From assembly GCA_965140555.1 (NCBI GenBank), contig OZ223259.1:1674001-1738000 (forward strand): DNA of 64,000 bases, written 5' to 3'. Source of the stretch: UBA1351 sp965140555. Its GTDB lineage: Bacteria > Bacillota > Clostridia > Lachnospirales > Vallitaleaceae. Below the pieces are notes generated by a model. The model ran no database searches, had not been told where the DNA came from, and worked only from the letters and a program-made list of their open reading frames with translations. Of this stretch, positions 45,266-54,397 are shown piece after piece. Numbering within the stretch: the stretch's first letter is position 1; each line of letters starts with the position of its first letter. The position numbers and the translations under genes are program-made.

Positions 45266-45945
45266 GAGGCAATCACCTCATCAGCAATAATTCTCCCATC
45301 TTCTATGGTTATCTTTCGTTTAGCTTGATTAGCCACACTTTCATCATGGGTAATCATAATAATCGTTTGATGATAGTCCTCATTGGCTCGCTTGAGCAGT
45401 TCAATAATTCTATGGGAGTTCTCTTTATCCAAGTTACCTGTCGGTTCATCGGCAAGTATAATGGCAGGTCGATACATCAGCGCTCTCCCTATAGCTACCC
45501 TCTGTTGCTGACCTCCCGACAACTCACTTGGCATATGGGTTAAACGTTCCTTTATCCCCAAAAGCTCTGTGATACTATCAAAGTCCTTTTGATTCGGATT
45601 TTTATGGTCCAAAAGCATCGGTAGCACTAAATTTTTCTTAACATTCAACGTTGGAATAAGATTGAAGAATTGGTAGATGAGACCGATTTCCCGACGGCGA
45701 AATATCGCACGTTGCGTTTCATCCATACCGTTTAGCTTAACCTCATGAATATAGACATCCCCTGATGTGGGCTGATCCACACCACCAAACATATGAAGCA
45801 GTGTAGACTTTCCCGAACCACTTGCTCCGATAATGGAGACAAATTCTCCCTTTTCAATACGTAGATTTAGATCATCTAATGCTGTAACCTGATTGTTCCC
45901 TTTTCCATAGATTTTGGTCAAATTCTCTGCCTGTAGTATACTCAT
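45262..45945 (-). CDS. ABC ATPase partner of the large FtsX permease
   Basis: 227 residues from the ATG at 45945, with GGGAGG 8 nt upstream; the ATG at 45984 has no ribosome site and lies next to an inverted-repeat element. Motifs: GASGSGKST, LSGGQQQRVAIGRAL, IILADEPTGNLD and MITHDE. It overlaps the permease gene by 4 nt, and both form a LolCD/MacB-type system. No two-component regulator lies beside it. Confidence 0.92.
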   Translation of the reverse strand: MSILQAENLTKIYGKGNNQVTALDDLNLRIEKGEFVSIIGASGSGKSTLLHMFGGVDQPTSGDVYIHEVKLNGMDETQRAIFRRREIGLIYQFFNLIPTLNVKKNLVLPMLLDHKNPNQKDFDSITELLGIKERLTHMPSELSGGQQQRVAIGRALMYRPAIILADEPTGNLDKENSHRIIELLKRANEDYHQTIIMITHDESVANQAKRKITIEDGRIIADEVIAS

Positions 45946-45987
45946 CCTAATTGCCTCCCGCTCATTCTTTTCGGATAATTCCATATA

Positions 45988-46110
45988 ATGATTAGGTCGA
46001 CAAAAGCATATAGTTGAACTTTCATATACACTATATTGTTACGAACGTTTCTACGTAATCTATATATTGTGTGTGAATTTAGTGAAACTTGCTTTTGTCG
46101 GGCTAATCAT
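45988..46110. repeat. Palindromic MITE-like element (123 bp)
   Basis: ATGATTAGGTCGACAAAAGCA on the left and TGCTTTTGTCGGGCTAATCAT on the right are 21-bp inverted repeats with two mismatches. The inside holds further nested repeats (TTACGAAC...CTACGTAA). ATA occurs on both flanks, a possible 3-bp duplication. It has no coding capacity and lies in the upstream region of the ABC operon. No second copy is in the window. Confidence 0.55.
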
Positions 46111-46287
46111 ATAAGGATAATTATACCGTTTAGGACGCTTTCTTGCTTAATGATTTCCTAAATATTCCATTAGAATATAATGATAGCACCTGTCGTGATT
46201 ATAAAAATATGCCCTCATAACAATCCCTATAATAACTATGGAAAAATACATAATAAGCTGATTTGACTGTATTCTATTTCACGTTAT

Positions 46288-48039
46288 TTATTTATAATGC
46301 GCTTTTTGACTTTCCCACATTTTACTATACATGGGACTGGCTGTTACGAGTTCTGAATGTGGACCAAATGCCATAATTTTCCCGCCATCCATAACAATAA
46401 TTTTGTTTGCATATCTTACAGCACCCATTCGGTGAGTTATGATTACTCCGGTTTTGCCTTGCAGCAATTTGTAGAATCTCTCATAGCTGGCCTCTTCCTC
46501 GATAGGATCAATGGCGGCTGTCGGTTCATCCAGAATAACGTAATCACTATTCATATAAAATGCTCTTGCCGTGGCGATCTTTTGCCACTGTCCACCCGAC
46601 AAATCAACACCACCATATTCATTGGATAGGATTGTGTCGTATCCATTTGGAAAACTTTTATCCTTCATTTGAAGTTGGGCATCCCCAACGGCTTTCTCGA
46701 TCCTATCCTGAGAAGCCGATTCTAAACTCTCACTAATCCAAATATTCTCTCTGAGCGATAACTTATACCTATTAAACCGCTGAAATACCTGTGAGGCCTG
46801 TTGCCCTTCCTCTAATACTCCGTTTTGTATATTACCACTTGTCGGTTTATATAAGCCACATAGAATTTTGGCTAGGGTTGTCTTTCCTGAACCATTCTCC
46901 CCAACGATGGCAACAATATCCCCCTTCTTTATCTCCAGATTGATATCGGTTAGCGCCTGATGTTCTGCTTGAGGATATCTGAATTGAAGGTTCTTCAATC
47001 GAATGGATTCATCCGAGCCTCTTTGCATCTCATATACGTCTTCATCCATATCCAATAACTGGTAATAATTTCTAATCTTTCCATAGTTCATGGCATAGGT
47101 TCCCATCCTCGTTACAATAGCGTCCTCCATGAAATCATACATTTCGCCGATAGATGAAAAAATAGCCACAAAGGCACCTACCGAAATCTCATCGCGTGTT
47201 AATAATTCAAATAAAAGAATCAGTATTCCAAGATATCCCAATAACGATATCAATCTTGAGGTTAATTCATACCTATTATTCTTAAGCACGGCCCCCATTC
47301 TTTTCCCTTGAATTGAGGCTAATACTTCTGTCGCTAACGACTTAAAATACGAAAAGGTTCCAAGCACCCTCGTCTCTTTAAAATAATCTCTTCCAACAGC
47401 CGCTTGAATAAAATACTTATGCTTACGTCGCAATGGTGCTATAGTTTCTTCTAACTCCCCATGTATTTTCGCCTTAACAAATTGAGAGAAAACCACGGGT
47501 ACAAATATCAGTAATAAAACAATCAGCAATATCGGTTTTATGGTAAACAGATATACACCAAATACGACAATGGTAGGTAAATACATGAAAAATAAATCCA
47601 GTAACCCATTGACAAAGGATATGCCGGCCTCAATTCCCTCATGGGACTTTTCAATACTATCCAATAGCTTAGGATTCTCAAAATTCAAGGCAGGTAGTTT
47701 ATCAATCTTTTCAAACACTTCTCTCTTCAACACGCCTTTGGCTATAATATCGAAGTTTTCAGCAATAAAACTTCCCCCAAAACTCAGCACAATAGAAACG
47801 ACTTCCACAACTAATAACGATGCAATAAGGAAGATCATCATTCGAAGAGAGACATTTCCTTGAACATACCCCGGAGCATTATCAAAGATAACTTGTTTTA
47901 ATTTAATAATACCACCAAAAACGAGTCCGTTAGCTAAAAAACACAGATATATACCGGAAAACTTAACCGGAGCAATTCGAAACAATTTCCCTAACAACCT
48001 AAAAAATACCGGAACATTACTAGACTTCTGCTTTTTCAT
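46288..48039 (-). CDS. ABC exporter half-transporter (fused permease-ATPase)
   Basis: 583 residues from the ATG at 48039 (AAAGGA upstream; adjacent ATG at 48042). Six membrane helices fill the first ~320 residues, then a nucleotide-binding domain with GENGSGKTTLA, LSGGQWQKIATARAF and VILDEPTAAIDP. The start lies inside the end of the next half-transporter, so the pair should form a heterodimer. There is no C39 peptidase. Substrate unknown; many such pairs export small peptides or drugs. Confidence 0.88.
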   Translation of the reverse strand: MKKQKSSNVPVFFRLLGKLFRIAPVKFSGIYLCFLANGLVFGGIIKLKQVIFDNAPGYVQGNVSLRMMIFLIASLLVVEVVSIVLSFGGSFIAENFDIIAKGVLKREVFEKIDKLPALNFENPKLLDSIEKSHEGIEAGISFVNGLLDLFFMYLPTIVVFGVYLFTIKPILLIVLLLIFVPVVFSQFVKAKIHGELEETIAPLRRKHKYFIQAAVGRDYFKETRVLGTFSYFKSLATEVLASIQGKRMGAVLKNNRYELTSRLISLLGYLGILILLFELLTRDEISVGAFVAIFSSIGEMYDFMEDAIVTRMGTYAMNYGKIRNYYQLLDMDEDVYEMQRGSDESIRLKNLQFRYPQAEHQALTDINLEIKKGDIVAIVGENGSGKTTLAKILCGLYKPTSGNIQNGVLEEGQQASQVFQRFNRYKLSLRENIWISESLESASQDRIEKAVGDAQLQMKDKSFPNGYDTILSNEYGGVDLSGGQWQKIATARAFYMNSDYVILDEPTAAIDPIEEEASYERFYKLLQGKTGVIITHRMGAVRYANKIIVMDGGKIMAFGPHSELVTASPMYSKMWESQKAHYK

Positions 48040-49801
48040 CATACCATCCTTTTTGCAAGCTAAACATCTTGCTATATAATCCACCTTGTTCTAATAGGAC
48101 CTTATGGGACCCTTGCTCAATTATCTTGCCAGCTTTTAGCACAAGGATTTCTTCAGCGATTCTCGCCGCCCCTAGCCTGTGGGTAATAATCAAACTCGAA
48201 TCTAACTGCATCGCCTCTTCGAATAATTGATAGAGTTTGGATTCGCTAATAGGGTCAATAGCCGAAGTGGGTTCATCAAGAACCGTGAAGGGCTTTTTGA
48301 GTACCAGTGTTCTTGCTATGGCAAGCCTTTGCCATTCTCCACCGGACAGGTCACAGCCCTCTTCAATAACTCTCCCCAAATGGGTATCCAATCCTTTTTC
48401 CAATCTACGAACCATATCCTCAAGGCCTACCTGCTCCAGTGCTGTTATCATTTGTTTATCTTCATCTATAACGTCATTCGAATTTTTTCCAAATGTCAAA
48501 AATTCTCTAAGAGTCATTTCATATCTGGAAAAATCCTGAAATACCACTTGATGAAACTTACTCAGTTCCCTACGATTTATGTCCTTAATATCCCTACCCT
48601 GAATCATAATCTTGCCTTCATAGTTGTCATACAATCCTAGAAGTAATTTAACCATCGTTGATTTGCCGGATCCATTTTCACCAACAAGGGCATATTTTTT
48701 CCCTGATTCAAAGACAACGTTAAGGTTATCCAGAATCTTTCTCTCTGCATTTGGATATGAAAAGGAAACGTTCTTAAACTCAATTCTTCCGAAGTCACGA
48801 CTCAACGAAATAGACCCTTTATCCTCGTCGATACTTTCTTCCTCCAGATTATTGAATGCATAAAACGTTTGCACAAATAAGATATTCTTGATTAATTTTT
48901 CAATCTGGCTGGCTAATTCCGTTGATAGTCCTGTAAAAAGCGCCATACTGTTCGCCAAGAGGGACATAAATAATCCTACCGTAATAATGATCTGTTTTAA
49001 CGGCACTAGCAACAGAATTCCTATACATAAGATGAGTATTTTGGTTAATCCATTTGCTACTCCTAATTTTACATAGAATTGTTTATACGCTTCATAGGTT
49101 ACCTGACGCATGTCATTGTACTTTGCTCCCCATATCTCGCTAATGGCATGTCGGAATTGGAACAGTTTTCTTTCATCCACATATGCTCTTGTCGTTAAGA
49201 CCTCTTGCAGATAATCCGAACCACGTCCGATATCTTCAGCTTTTTCAAAAGTATCATATTCAACTTTGGCACTTTTATACGCCAAATAAATGGTCGGAAT
49301 TGAAATCAAAAGAATACTGATTCCCACCCACCATATATATATCGTAATAATCGAGATAAACCCAACAATCTTTACGACTCTTGATACCAATTCAAAAGAA
49401 TTTACAATCGTATCAAGAACGTTTTGAGCCGGATCTTTCTCTACAATTGAAATCATCTTCCATGTTTTCTCTGATTCTAACAGCCCATATTTTAATTTGC
49501 TGCGCTTTGTAATAATGACATCTTGGATACTTCGATTCAAGTCATGGTAAAGCCTTATCTTAAGATAGTTTATGGCTTCATTAATGACAAAGGAAGCTAC
49601 TAGACATAAGGCAACCAGTGCCAGCGCTAAGTGAATGGACCGGATATCCAACGTATGATTATAAATCCCTAGACTACAATCTACAAAATACGCTATCGCT
49701 AATATTTGTAGGGAAGGGATAATCGCAGCCGCTACCGTAAGAACTCCGTAAAGGAACACCAAAAACTTGCTGTCTTTTATCATGCCGACGAACGCTTTCA
49801 T
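48020..49801 (-). CDS. ABC exporter half-transporter, partner
   Basis: 593 residues: six helices (about 10-310), then GENGSGKSTMVK, LSGGEWQRLAIARTL and FTVLDEPTSAIDP, and the H-loop in IITHRLG. It is the first gene of the pair, with its frame overlapping the second. AAAGGTAC lies before the ATG. The nearby 258-nt gap at 49802-50059 holds no clear promoter or RNA. Confidence 0.88.
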   Translation of the reverse strand: MKAFVGMIKDSKFLVFLYGVLTVAAAIIPSLQILAIAYFVDCSLGIYNHTLDIRSIHLALALVALCLVASFVINEAINYLKIRLYHDLNRSIQDVIITKRSKLKYGLLESEKTWKMISIVEKDPAQNVLDTIVNSFELVSRVVKIVGFISIITIYIWWVGISILLISIPTIYLAYKSAKVEYDTFEKAEDIGRGSDYLQEVLTTRAYVDERKLFQFRHAISEIWGAKYNDMRQVTYEAYKQFYVKLGVANGLTKILILCIGILLLVPLKQIIITVGLFMSLLANSMALFTGLSTELASQIEKLIKNILFVQTFYAFNNLEEESIDEDKGSISLSRDFGRIEFKNVSFSYPNAERKILDNLNVVFESGKKYALVGENGSGKSTMVKLLLGLYDNYEGKIMIQGRDIKDINRRELSKFHQVVFQDFSRYEMTLREFLTFGKNSNDVIDEDKQMITALEQVGLEDMVRRLEKGLDTHLGRVIEEGCDLSGGEWQRLAIARTLVLKKPFTVLDEPTSAIDPISESKLYQLFEEAMQLDSSLIITHRLGAARIAEEILVLKAGKIIEQGSHKVLLEQGGLYSKMFSLQKGWYDEKAEV

Positions 49802-50059
49802 GTTATGTACCTTTTTTCTTTCTAGGGTTATACTGTCTTATTATGCGCGCCATTTCCACTTTTGATTTAATTATAGTATTCCTATGGCTCAATATGATAT
49901 GAACGAATTACCCTCTATTATTAATTATTGATACAATACCTCTTCTTTATTATGCATTTCTATTATAACTAAAAAGATGGAAAAAATCCCATAAAGCTAT
50001 TAGTTTATCACTATTTACAGAGATTCACACTCTCGTAATATCCTTGACAAATCCTCATC

Positions 50060-50515
50060 TTACGCATGCTTTTTTAAAATTGATATAACCCAAATGATAT
50101 ATTGGAACGTAGCAACTATAGATGTTAAATAAAACAAGGCTTCCCAAATAACAAATACTGGCTCATTCCATAAATGATAACTATATAGGGTAAAAAATAA
50201 TAATGCAATTACATATCCAAATATCCTTATGGTATTCTTTAATGTTTCATTTCTTCTTATCAAAATGCATTTTGTATCTATTGTAGCTTTCTTTATTAGG
50301 CATATAAACATAAAAATTGTATGTGCAAAAATATGTACTATTAAAACTAATATAGCGGATAATATATATGCTGATAAATTATCCGCGGATTCAATATACT
50401 TCAAGTCAAATTCACTAGTCATAAAAATTGTATAACTTGTTAAACTTGATGTCCCTATGCAAATAATCCAAAAAACAACGATATTCAATTTGTTACTTTT
50501 TACCTCATTTTTCAT
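50060..50515 (-). CDS. Four-helix membrane protein, unknown
   Basis: 151 residues with hydrophobic segments at about 11-30, 47-72, 92-112 and 121-142. No family recognised; no catalytic motif. It lies divergent from the XRE regulator gene and may be controlled by it. No convincing ribosome site was found for the ATG at 50515, so the start is uncertain. Confidence 0.6.
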   Translation of the reverse strand: MKNEVKSNKLNIVVFWIICIGTSSLTSYTIFMTSEFDLKYIESADNLSAYILSAILVLIVHIFAHTIFMFICLIKKATIDTKCILIRRNETLKNTIRIFGYVIALLFFTLYSYHLWNEPVFVIWEALFYLTSIVATFQYIIWVISILKKHA

Positions 50516-50647
50516 GCACTACCCCCATATTATGATATTTTTTTAATTCAAACCTATTTTCCTCAATGAGGTTTTAATCTGAAATACACATATAGATTTT
50601 CCATTTCCCTAGCATTCATTATAAGGTTCTTCTTAACTCCTATCAAC

Positions 50648-50661
50648 GGACAATTCTGTCC
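50648..50661. promoter_or_regulatory. GGACA-N4-TGTCC palindrome (candidate operator 1)
   Basis: A perfect 5-4-5 palindrome in the divergent region between the membrane protein and the XRE gene. The same GACA-N4-TGTC core recurs at 50799. Confidence 0.35.
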
Positions 50662-50755
50662 TCAACTATATATGTCCTCACTACGAAGATACGCTCAAGA
50701 TACTCCAATAAACCTATAAATTACTGCACTTCTACAAACCTAAATCTTTTTTCTT

Positions 50756-50810
50756 TTGATTCTTCTTAAAAAATGATATACTTCTTCATATACTTATAGA
50801 CAAATATGTC
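50756..50810 (+). promoter_or_regulatory. XRE gene promoter with a second GACA-N4-TGTC palindrome
   Basis: TTGATT at 50756-50761 and TATACT at 50777-50782 (15-bp spacer, short). GACAAATATGTC at 50799-50810 lies just after the expected start point, well placed for autorepression. The rest of the 50516-50848 gap shows nothing further. Confidence 0.4.
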
Positions 50811-50848
50811 CATTAGTACATAGACGCTTACAAGAGGGGATGATTTAA

Positions 50849-51748
50849 TTGAACTATTTGGGTACCATTATTCGCGATACTCGTTTATCAAAAGGGCTAA
50901 CACAAAAAGAATTGTCCAAAGATCTATGTTCTATCAAACAACTTTCTCGGATTGAGAACAATGAGAACAGTCCTTCTGCTGTGTTACTTTCCGAGTTTTC
51001 CAGCCGTCTCGGCAATTCTATCGAAGCCTATATTAAATATTCAGATTGTCCTAATGGCTTTTTAGTAAAACACGAGCTTGACCATATTAATCAGGAATAC
51101 TTAAAACATAACTATCAAGAAGTACTCCATCTTTTATCTACATCTATTAATCTTGATAAAACATCATCACATCATGCTATAAAAGAAAAACAATGGCTTA
51201 TGGCTGCCATTGCAAACCATATTGATGTCCCTGAAACTATTGATACACAATATTTTTACAACGTATTACAGATTAAGGATGAAATCTGGTCGCTCTTTGA
51301 ACGATTACTTGTTCCTATAGAATATAAACTCATTAATTCATTTGCAATATACTTGTTATATAAAGAGCATAAAAATGCTCTTGCTTTACGTATACTTAAA
51401 GAAGCTATCTCTAACTATGAACGTTATTATGATGAAATCATAGATTCATGTTATCCACGATTAGTTTACAACTTAACTTGGATGACTTATAACGAGCGCT
51501 ATATAAAAGAAACTATTCCCCTAGCTGATAAAGGTATCAACCATTGCCTAAAGCATAACAACATCACCTATCTTGCGGATCTTAACCTGATGAAGGGTAA
51601 AGCCCTGTGGGATTTAGGGCGCGAAGAAAAAGGTAGTCTTTGTCTCAAAAACTACCTTGCTTTGCGTCATATTTATTATGAGGATCATTTGGATACATAT
51701 AAGGATACCATTGATTTTATCGAGCGCCGATATGGTATTGTTTACTAA
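50849..51748 (+). CDS. XRE-family regulator with helical repeat domain (RRNPP-like)
   Basis: 299 residues with a TTG start after GAGGGG. HTH at about 5-60 (TRLSKGLTQKELSKDLCSIK and then QLSRIENNENSP), followed by about 230 residues of helical repeats with TPR-like spacing. Rgg/PlcR-type regulators have this layout and bind small peptides, but no peptide gene follows the frame, so the ligand is open. It converges with the methyltransferase gene directly at 51749. Confidence 0.78.
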   Translation: MNYLGTIIRDTRLSKGLTQKELSKDLCSIKQLSRIENNENSPSAVLLSEFSSRLGNSIEAYIKYSDCPNGFLVKHELDHINQEYLKHNYQEVLHLLSTSINLDKTSSHHAIKEKQWLMAAIANHIDVPETIDTQYFYNVLQIKDEIWSLFERLLVPIEYKLINSFAIYLLYKEHKNALALRILKEAISNYERYYDEIIDSCYPRLVYNLTWMTYNERYIKETIPLADKGINHCLKHNNITYLADLNLMKGKALWDLGREEKGSLCLKNYLALRHIYYEDHLDTYKDTIDFIERRYGIVY

Positions 51749-52912
51749 TTAACTCTTCAACAAAGCCTCTAAGGTCGGCTTTAATCCATAGGTCTCGCAC
51801 ATCTTCTTATAGGCATCGGTCAGTCTCACATGGCTACCGTCTTCCCTATAATTGCCTTGCCATGATTCTTCTATAGAACGGTAAGCTCGAATCATGATGT
51901 TCTTCGGTGTATGACTCATGTCAATAAATTCCATAATCTGAACCTCATAGCCTACGGCCTTTAAGAGTTCGCCTCTTAGGCCGTCTGTCATCAAGGCAGA
52001 CATGCGTTCTTCGATTAACCCATAACTTAGAACCGGTTCCATGACGGTTCCCTTTATTTGAATTTGACGATGAATTTCCTTATGGCAACAGGGCACAGCT
52101 AGAATAACCTTGGCATTCCACTTAACCGCCTTTTCTAGGGCATAGTCTGTCGCCAGATTACAGGCATGGAGACTGATAACCATATCAATCGGTCGGTCAT
52201 AATCGAACATGGCAATATCTCCAACACGGAACTCAAGGCCTTCATACCCCAATTGGTCCTTTAAGATATTCAAGTCGGCAATAACTTTTTCCTTCAAGTC
52301 TAGGCCAATAATCGTTACGTTCCAGCCTTTCACCTTCACTAAGTAATAGTAGAGAGCAAAGGTTAAGTAGGACTTCCCGCAACCAAAGTCAATAATGGTC
52401 GGATTCTCTGTCTCTAGATGGGGAAGGCTGTCTTCGATAAATTCCAGATAACGATTGATTTGCTTGAATTTATCGTACCATTTATGGCGGACTTTCCCTG
52501 TCTGATCCATAATTCCAAGATGCACCATAAAGTCCACCTTCACACCATCTTGCAAGAGATGTTGTTTTTCTTTGTTATGACGAACAGCTTTTACCGGAGT
52601 TCCCTCTCCGGTTTTCTTAATCAATAGCTTTCCCTTTTTGGATATCTGCATGTGATAAGTCCCTTGCTCTGTCCATATCTGAGCTTGTTTATAGGCTTCT
52701 ATAAGACTTTCTAAGCTCTCTTCTAACGCCGCTTCTACTATATTCTTATGAAAGGCTTGCTCCTCAGTAAAGGATTCAATTTGATAGTCCATGCCTTCAT
52801 CTTCTATTTTTTGAAGGACAGATTTCTTATAGTCATAGGTTTTTTTCTTAGGATTACTAAAAATCACCTTGATTAATTGTTCTTCTACTAATTTCTCTAA
52901 TCCGTTTTCCAT
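51749..52912 (-). CDS. SAM-dependent methyltransferase (Methyltransf_32-like)
   Basis: 387 residues. The class I SAM fold is central: IDFGCGKSYLTFALYYYL (motif I), VTIIGLDLKEKV, FRVGDIAMFD and VILAVPCCHKEIHRQI. The PCCHKE motif is typical of the methyltransf_32 family, whose substrates are mostly unknown. About 170 N-terminal residues may hold a substrate-binding domain. The ATG at 52912 follows AAAGGATGG. It converges with the XRE gene and shares no operon with it. Confidence 0.82.
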   Translation of the reverse strand: MENGLEKLVEEQLIKVIFSNPKKKTYDYKKSVLQKIEDEGMDYQIESFTEEQAFHKNIVEAALEESLESLIEAYKQAQIWTEQGTYHMQISKKGKLLIKKTGEGTPVKAVRHNKEKQHLLQDGVKVDFMVHLGIMDQTGKVRHKWYDKFKQINRYLEFIEDSLPHLETENPTIIDFGCGKSYLTFALYYYLVKVKGWNVTIIGLDLKEKVIADLNILKDQLGYEGLEFRVGDIAMFDYDRPIDMVISLHACNLATDYALEKAVKWNAKVILAVPCCHKEIHRQIQIKGTVMEPVLSYGLIEERMSALMTDGLRGELLKAVGYEVQIMEFIDMSHTPKNIMIRAYRSIEESWQGNYREDGSHVRLTDAYKKMCETYGLKPTLEALLKS

Positions 52913-53026
52913 TTTCTGTCCATCCTTTCATTGCCGCTTCATTTTTCTTTCCTATAATACGAATACGTATCCAACATGGTATGGCCATCACTTATCTAAA
53001 AGGGGATTCCTTGCCCTTTGCATAGC

Positions 53027-53057
53027 AAAAAAGGATAGAATCTCTCGATTCTATCCT
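53027..53057 (-). terminator. Terminator of fba
   Basis: AGGATAGAATC, loop GAGA, GATTCTATCCT and a U-run on the minus strand, 18 nt after the fba stop codon. Confidence 0.9.
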
Positions 53058-53074
53058 CTAATATCTGTTGATTC

Positions 53075-53938
53075 TTATGCTTTATTAACGGAACCGAACA
53101 TGTCCATTTTTTCTTTAACTGTATCTTTAATTGCTTGATAACCTGGAGCTAAGACTTTACGAGGGTCAAAACCTTTACCCACTTTGTCTTTGCCTTCTTC
53201 AAAGTATACACGAGTTGCCGCTGTGAATGTTAATTGGCATTCTGTGTTTACGTTGATTTTAGATACACCTAATGAAATCGCTTCTTGAACCATTTCACTT
53301 GGAATACCTGTACCACCATGAAGAACTAATGGCATTTCACCTGTTAACTCTTGGATTTTAGCCAATGTATCGAAGCTAAGTCCTTTCCAGTTTTCAGGGT
53401 ATTTACCATGAATATTACCAATACCTGCTGCAAGCATTGTTACACCAAGGTCAGCAATTTTTTTACACTCATTAGGATCCGCAATTTCACCGGAACCGAT
53501 AACGCCGTCTTCTTCACCACCGATTGAACCAACTTCTGCTTCTACAGAAAGGCCTTTTTCGCCGGCGATACGTACGATTTCTTTAGTTTTTTCGATATTT
53601 TCATCAATTGGGTAGTGAGAACCGTCGAACATTACAGATGAGAAACCTGCTTCGATAACTTTAAGTGCATGCTCATAGCTACCATGATCTAAGTGAAGAG
53701 CTACAGGAACAGTAATGTTCATAGATTTGATCATACCTGTTACCATACCTACAACTGTATCATAACCACCCATGTATTTGCCGGCGCCTTCAGATACCCC
53801 TAAAATAACCGGTGAGTTGTTTTCTTGAGCTGTTTCAAGAATCGCCTTTGTCCATTCCAAGTTGTTGATATTGAATTGTCCAACTGCATATTTACCTGCT
53901 TTTGCTTTTTCAAGCATGTCTTTTGCTGATACTAACAT
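53075..53938 (-). CDS. fba: Fructose-bisphosphate aldolase, class II
   Basis: 287 residues. It cleaves fructose 1,6-bisphosphate in glycolysis using a zinc ion. Family motifs: VGQFNINNLEWTKAIL, the zinc-binding HLDHGSYE and FDGSHYPIDENI, VEAEVGSIGGEEDG, and VLHGGTGIP with the second His. The codon use is enriched in preferred codons and it has a strong promoter and terminator, as for a highly expressed gene. It is not part of a glycolytic operon here. Confidence 0.97.
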   Translation of the reverse strand: MLVSAKDMLEKAKAGKYAVGQFNINNLEWTKAILETAQENNSPVILGVSEGAGKYMGGYDTVVGMVTGMIKSMNITVPVALHLDHGSYEHALKVIEAGFSSVMFDGSHYPIDENIEKTKEIVRIAGEKGLSVEAEVGSIGGEEDGVIGSGEIADPNECKKIADLGVTMLAAGIGNIHGKYPENWKGLSFDTLAKIQELTGEMPLVLHGGTGIPSEMVQEAISLGVSKINVNTECQLTFTAATRVYFEEGKDKVGKGFDPRKVLAPGYQAIKDTVKEKMDMFGSVNKA

Positions 53939-54041
53939 AATTTACCTCCGTCTTTCATATTCTTTATAACCACACCATCTATTACATACGTATAGGATTA
54001 AGGATTAAACCTCAACCATTCTTAATGTAACTGTCAAGGGC

Positions 54042-54070
54042 ATTATACATGATAATTTCATATAATTCAA
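54042..54070 (-). promoter_or_regulatory. fba promoter (TTGAAT-17-TATAAT)
   Basis: On the minus strand TTGAAT at 54070-54065, 17-bp spacer and TATAAT at 54047-54042. It lies back-to-back with the plus-strand promoter at 54077. Confidence 0.75.
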
Positions 54071-54076
54071 CTCTTC

Positions 54077-54105
54077 TTGAAATTATGCCCTCTACCCATT
54101 ATACT
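54077..54105 (+). promoter_or_regulatory. Promoter of the TSCPD gene (TTGAAA-17-TATACT)
   Basis: TTGAAA at 54077-54082, 17-bp spacer and TATACT at 54100-54105. Its -35 lies 6 bp from that of the fba promoter, so the two polymerases could interfere. Confidence 0.7.
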
Positions 54106-54130
54106 GTATATATCGATAGGAGGTCAACAA

Positions 54131-54385
54131 ATGGAAACATATATTACATCAGGCACCTGTGCCAAAGAAATTCGATTTCAAATCGAAAATGATTGCATCA
54201 AAAACGTAGAGTTCGTGAAAGGCTGTCCCGGGAACTTAATTGGTATCACTCAATTAGTGAAAGACCAAAAGGTCGATGACGTTATTGAACGTTTATCCGG
54301 TATCCCTTGCGGTAATAAGGACACATCTTGTCCCGACCAACTTGCACAGGCGCTGATTGCTTACAAAACACAACAAACTGCATAA
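54131..54385 (+). CDS. TSCPD-domain protein
   Basis: 84 residues from the ATG at 54131 (TAGGAGGTC upstream); a frame open from 54077 is not used because it would start at the promoter. The domain motif is DTSCPDQLAQAL near the end, preceded by VKGCPGN and a Cys in PCGNK. The same C-terminal domain occurs in ribonucleotide reductases; stand-alone forms are of unknown function. It converges with the DUF885 gene. Confidence 0.88.
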   Translation: METYITSGTCAKEIRFQIENDCIKNVEFVKGCPGNLIGITQLVKDQKVDDVIERLSGIPCGNKDTSCPDQLAQALIAYKTQQTA

Positions 54386-54397
54386 TGTAGGAATCGC

